A stretch of 59,760 nt of DNA from positions 1-59,760 of IMG/VR virus record IMGVR_UViG_3300045135_000357. One strand, 5' to 3'. The position numbers and the translations under genes are program-made. The stretch comes from a virus. The notes under the pieces were generated by a model. That model was not told the origin of the DNA. It did no database searches and worked only from the letters and a program-made list of their open reading frames with translations. The number at the start of each line of letters is the position of its first letter. Position 1 is the stretch's first letter. Below, piece after piece: positions 56,583 to 59,760 of the stretch.

Positions 56583-58110
56583 GTATCTGTTTGTACAAGT
56601 CGATAATTCTTGTGTGCACGTCTATTCTGTTATCAAGCAGCGCGTAAACGTGTTTTTCTACGGGTGCGCCTTGCAGCTGCACGACAGTACACGGATGCTT
56701 CTGTCCAGAACGATGCACACGAGCGTTCGCTTGTGCGTAGGTCTCTAGTGAGGACGTAGGTCCCCACCATACGACAGTGTTGGCTGCGGTTAAAGTCACA
56801 CCATGTGCTGCCGATTGGGGCTGGATCACCAATATCTTGGGGTCAGGGGTCTCTTGGAACCGTTTGAATATCTCCGTGCGCTTCGCTGCTGGTACGTCTC
56901 CGCGAATCACTTCGGCGGTGTGTCCGTCCTTCCGCAGCTTCTCGACAAGCACGTCGATGGTGTGCCTAAACGGTACAAACACGAGCACCTTCTGGCTGCT
57001 CTCGTCTATAACTTCTTTCAGCACGTTGTATCGGTTCTTGATGTCGAACTCTAGCGTCGAGCCGTCGTCGGTATACACAGCCCCAGCGCTGATCTGCAGG
57101 AGTTTGTTCATAGCAATCGCCGCATTTGGTGCGGTGACCTCTTCTCCTGCGGCCTCCATGACCAGTCGGTTCTTCAGTTCGTTGTAATACTTCTTCTGCT
57201 GGCGGGTAAGTTCGACGTCGCGCTTCACGTACGTCATGTCCGGCAGGTCGAGGCATTGCTCCTTGGTGAAGCGGATGGCTGGTTGCAGTGCGTTATACAC
57301 GGTCTCCGTCGCATTCGGCTTCGCTATCCATTTGAACTGCGTGATCTTCATCATCACTTGGTCGCGGAACGCACCGAAAAAACGCGGTACGGCAGTGGGG
57401 TTTACCAGCTTAGCTAGACCGAACGCGTCGAGCGGGGACTGCGCGGCGGGTGTACCCGTCATCATCCACAGCCACGTATCATCAGTTACTAATCGGTTGA
57501 GGCACTTCCACCGCTTGCTCTGTGCGTTCTTGTAGTGTGTTGCCTCGTCGATAATGATGAGGTCGAACCCGCCGTTACGTATCTCCTCTTCGACGATCTC
57601 TACGCCATCGAAGTTGATGACGATGAACTCCGCCCCACCGTTGATAATCTTCTTGCGCTTCTCCGCTGAGCCATGGGCCACGTCTACCGTGCGGTGCATA
57701 GCAACCTCGAACAGGTCTGCGCGCCATGCTGAGTCCATGATCGACAGCGGGCAGATCACCAGTGCACGACGCACCTTGCCTTGCTTCATCAGGAAGTCCG
57801 CTGCCCAGATAGCAGAGGCAGTCTTGCCGGTGCCCTGTTCGTTGAAGCAGAATGACTTCTTGTGCAGTGTGAGGAACTCGGCGGTAGTGCGCTGATGGTC
57901 CATAGGCTTATAGCGACCGGGCCAGTCGTATCGCCCAGAAATCGGGGACGGTGCCTTTACACCCAAGCTGCGCAGGGTCTGCACCTCATCCACACCCCAG
58001 CTAACCGCAACCTCGTGAGGGCCGGTGGCCTTACTCTTGGGGATGGTTTCAGTGACACGTTTTGGATTGCGCAACCTAAGTAGGAGCGCCTTGCTGTTGA
58101 TAATCTTCAT
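56575..58110 (-). CDS. SNF2-type DEAD/H helicase
   Basis: 511 residues; ATG 58110 behind CCGGAGAGAAC. RecA-like domain 1 has Q-motif-type PMDHQRTTAEFL (about 69-80), Walker A EQGTGKT (91-97), ALVICPLSIM (motif Ia), and IIIDEATHYKN (188-191 DEAT box). Domain 2 carries VLVFVPFRHTIDVLVEKL and the motif VI stretch ANARVHRSGQ. This is the SNF2 architecture used by phages for fork or recombination functions. The palindrome at 58123-58139 lies 12 bases upstream of its start. Confidence 0.9.
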   Translation of the reverse strand: MKIINSKALLLRLRNPKRVTETIPKSKATGPHEVAVSWGVDEVQTLRSLGVKAPSPISGRYDWPGRYKPMDHQRTTAEFLTLHKKSFCFNEQGTGKTASAIWAADFLMKQGKVRRALVICPLSIMDSAWRADLFEVAMHRTVDVAHGSAEKRKKIINGGAEFIVINFDGVEIVEEEIRNGGFDLIIIDEATHYKNAQSKRWKCLNRLVTDDTWLWMMTGTPAAQSPLDAFGLAKLVNPTAVPRFFGAFRDQVMMKITQFKWIAKPNATETVYNALQPAIRFTKEQCLDLPDMTYVKRDVELTRQQKKYYNELKNRLVMEAAGEEVTAPNAAIAMNKLLQISAGAVYTDDGSTLEFDIKNRYNVLKEVIDESSQKVLVFVPFRHTIDVLVEKLRKDGHTAEVIRGDVPAAKRTEIFKRFQETPDPKILVIQPQSAAHGVTLTAANTVVWWGPTSSLETYAQANARVHRSGQKHPCTVVQLQGAPVEKHVYALLDNRIDVHTRIIDLYKQILD

Positions 58111-58122
58111 GTTCTCTCCGGT

Positions 58123-58139
58123 GTTAGTGCGGCACTAAC
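58123..58139. repeat. 12-copy palindrome, copy 12 (loop CGG)
   Basis: GTTAGTG-CGG-CACTAAC. The only copy in the right arm. On the minus strand it provides the TAG stop of the HNH-like gene and lies in the leader of the SNF2 gene. Confidence 0.9.
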
Positions 58140-58419
58140 GCTTCTTGCCCTTGCTCAGAGCACCTCCTGCAGCGCGGTTTTTTGCGCGGCTTTGGACGGT
58201 GTACCCGTTCTTGTTGCTACCGCCTCGGGACAGCGGCTTCTTGTGGGCAATATCCTTACCCTCACGCTTGTCCGCTACGCCATTCTTGTTGGCGTCTTTA
58301 CCTGTCTTGTCCATGGCCCGACGAGCACGTTGCCGTTCCATACGGTCGGCGTGTTCACCGCGCGCCTTCTGCTGCTGGTACTCTTTCTTGTACGGACGTG
58401 GTTTGTTTTTGTAGGGCAT
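58135..58419 (-). CDS. Small basic HNH-like protein
   Basis: 94 residues from ATG 58419, overlapping the previous stop as TGATG; GGAG is 7 bases upstream. The N-terminal half is very basic. Residues near 60-85 read DIAHKKPLSRGGSNKNGYTV, matching the core of HNH nucleases (D/H-x-x-H ... P-L-x-x-G-G-x-x). Just before it lies DANKNGVADKRE, a calcium-loop-like stretch. The domain is short and the second metal-binding half is weak, so it may be a non-catalytic DNA-binding relative. Its stop codon lies in palindrome copy 12. Confidence 0.55.
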   Translation of the reverse strand: MPYKNKPRPYKKEYQQQKARGEHADRMERQRARRAMDKTGKDANKNGVADKREGKDIAHKKPLSRGGSNKNGYTVQSRAKNRAAGGALSKGKKR

Positions 58420-59084
58420 CAGTTTGCTCCATTGTGGGGACATTCAGTTACAGGGCAGTGGCGCTTACACAAGCCGCTTGGCCGTGGGTTCCACACCTCT
58501 ACCTCGAACGCTTTCTTCATGGCACCATGCTTAGCCAACCACTTCCGCCACAGTTCGTCCTTATCAAACTCCGTGTAACTTCCTTTGACAAGGGCAGTAG
58601 CAATCACGAACAGTAGTCCTGCTTTGATACGCTTGACCTGCGGGAAGTGTGCGAACACAGTCAGAGCCATCAACTCCAGCTGACCCTTGTCGGCATACTT
58701 GGCTGACTTACCAGTCTTGTAGTCTACCACCCATGCCAGATCGCCGTCGATGATGATGAGGTCGGCAATACCCCGGAACCACACGTCCTTCGCGAAGAAG
58801 TCGCAGGGTTCTAGGTTCTCCGTTAGACCCATCTTACGTTCGCACAGCTTCTCCCCCGGCTTCGCTTTGAGCCGCTCGATTGCCTTGGTCGCGAAAGAAA
58901 ACTTGGCAGGGATCGGCGTGTCATCACGTACGAAATCCTCTGCCGCCTTATGAAACTCAGTCCCGTACCGCATCGCCTCAGTCTCCTGAAACGGAAACTG
59001 CTTGAGGACGTTGACGTGGTAAAACTGCTTAGGACAGGTCTCGAAGGCTTTCAATCGACTGTAGGACCAAGGCGCTGCGCTCAT
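58419..59084 (-). CDS. Cas4/RecB-family PD-(D/E)XK nuclease
   Basis: 221 residues. YSRLKAFETCPKQFYHV (about 8-24), RYGTEFHKAAEDF (39-51, His45), GIADLIIIDGDLAWVVDYKT with Asp107, Asp121 and Lys123, and Gln135 form the nuclease site. One N-terminal Cys (17) and three C-terminal Cys (206, 210, 215) have the one-plus-three layout of Fe-S cluster nucleases. Probably a 5'-3' exonuclease for recombination or replication. It overlaps the polymerase stop as ATGA. Confidence 0.8.
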   Translation of the reverse strand: MSAAPWSYSRLKAFETCPKQFYHVNVLKQFPFQETEAMRYGTEFHKAAEDFVRDDTPIPAKFSFATKAIERLKAKPGEKLCERKMGLTENLEPCDFFAKDVWFRGIADLIIIDGDLAWVVDYKTGKSAKYADKGQLELMALTVFAHFPQVKRIKAGLLFVIATALVKGSYTEFDKDELWRKWLAKHGAMKKAFEVEVWNPRPSGLCKRHCPVTECPHNGAN

Positions 59085-59760
59085 TCACATTCTCCGTAAC
59101 TTTTTGCTGTTCCGGCTTCGCAGTCCACGGGCAGACCTGCTGCCCAATCCGGTGTCCACCGCATCGACTCTTCTACGTAAGCCACTGCGTCGGCCACTTC
59201 GGCGTCGGGTACACAGCATACGATGGAGTCATGAACAGTTAACACTACTTTGTATCGCTTGGCAATCCGTAGCATCTGTTCGCCAATGATGCACCTTGCA
59301 ACGCCTTGGCACACGTTCTCGACCACTTTACCGCCGTAGATTTTGTTGTCTCCCGAGCGGACCTTGTAATAATACTGTGGCCCCTTCTCTTCCTCGACTG
59401 CGAATAGGCCGTGGTAATACATGGGTAGGCCACTTGGCAGGATGATGGCTTTCTTATTGGGGTCTACCCCCAGCACACCTGCGCGACCTAAGTTTAGTTT
59501 GTCACCCTGTGCCATATAGCGGAGCATGTTCTGTGCCGACCGCCACAGCTGACTAATCTTCCAGTTGGTGTCACGGTAGATGTTGATGACCCGCCGTGCC
59601 TCGTCCAACTCCATGTCAAAGCCGAACGTCTTTAGCTGCGCTTGGAACTTGACGGCACCCATGCCGTAACCTGCACCGAGGATTGTGGTCTTACCCACGA
59701 ACCGCTGGTCTTTGGTCACGTCGTCTACGTCCACACCGTAGATGCTAGACGCCATCTTCT
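59081..59760 (-). CDS. polA: Family A DNA polymerase, C-terminal part, cut by window edge
   Basis: The frame is open past the right edge, so the N-terminus is missing; an internal Met at 59755 is not the real start. Motif B: KTTILGAGYGMG near the visible start, matching the O-helix K-x(3-4)-G-x-x-YG pattern. Motif C: VLTVHDSIVC with the catalytic HD. The upstream text MASSIYGVDVDDVT precedes motif B as in PolA proteins. This is the replicative polymerase of the phage, first visible gene of the leftward replication arm. Confidence 0.9.
   Translation of the reverse strand, partial: KMASSIYGVDVDDVTKDQRFVGKTTILGAGYGMGAVKFQAQLKTFGFDMELDEARRVINIYRDTNWKISQLWRSAQNMLRYMAQGDKLNLGRAGVLGVDPNKKAIILPSGLPMYYHGLFAVEEEKGPQYYYKVRSGDNKIYGGKVVENVCQGVARCIIGEQMLRIAKRYKVVLTVHDSIVCCVPDAEVADAVAYVEESMRWTPDWAAGLPVDCEAGTAKSYGECE

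Overview
The window reads as a contiguous piece of a tailed double-stranded DNA phage, cut at both ends. One gene runs off the left edge, and a family A DNA polymerase runs off the right edge. The virion genes point to a podovirus of the P22 tail type: TerL, a large portal, a scaffold-like protein, a capsid protein, a gp10-like tail hub, ejection-type proteins and a spanin-equipped lysis cassette. The host is probably a Gram-negative bacterium, because an Rz/Rz1-like spanin pair with a lipobox is present, and sigma70-like promoters fit the early arms. The precise host cannot be read from the sequence. I saw no tRNA, rRNA, CRISPR array, integrase or insertion sequence.

Layout. (1) Positions 1-7586, minus strand: an early or accessory arm of small genes. 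It contains a CobS/MoxR-like AAA+ ATPase, a CobT-like protein with HExxH and VWA domains, and a DUF3150-like protein, together with small zinc-ribbon, HTH and unknown proteins. (2) Positions 6249-8025: two mostly noncoding stretches on either side of one minus-strand gene. They hold iteron-like repeats around an AT-rich core (a possible origin), three copies of a roughly 52-bp repeat, two leftward terminators and several inverted repeats. (3) Positions 8026-51713, plus strand: one long late gene run. It starts with packaging and head genes (terS, terL, portal, GroES-like, scaffold, decoration, capsid) and one terminator after the capsid gene. Then come small lysine-rich proteins, head-tail adaptors, tail fibres with three tandem six-repeat propeller-like paralogues, lysis genes, the tail hub and an acyl-carrier-protein-like gene. 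It ends with very large internal virion or ejection proteins of 2577, 618 and 2285 residues. (4) Positions 51801-59760, minus strand: the replication arm, with DNA polymerase, Cas4/RecB-like nuclease, HNH-like protein, SNF2-type helicase, MerR-like HTH, an SSB-like protein and a primase-helicase fusion. It ends in a leftward terminator that abuts the late operon.

The most striking structure is a palindrome, GTTAGTG-N(3-5)-CACTAAC. It occurs 12 times with invariant arms and variable loops, almost only next to minus-strand gene starts and in the central noncoding region. Related AGTG/CACT inverted repeats sit inside the spacers of two strong leftward promoters. Other points of interest are a well-supported gene nested in a second frame of the 2285-residue protein gene, a phage-borne acyl carrier protein, and the AAA+/VWA/DUF3150 trio. 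All functions are judged by eye from motifs; no database search was run.
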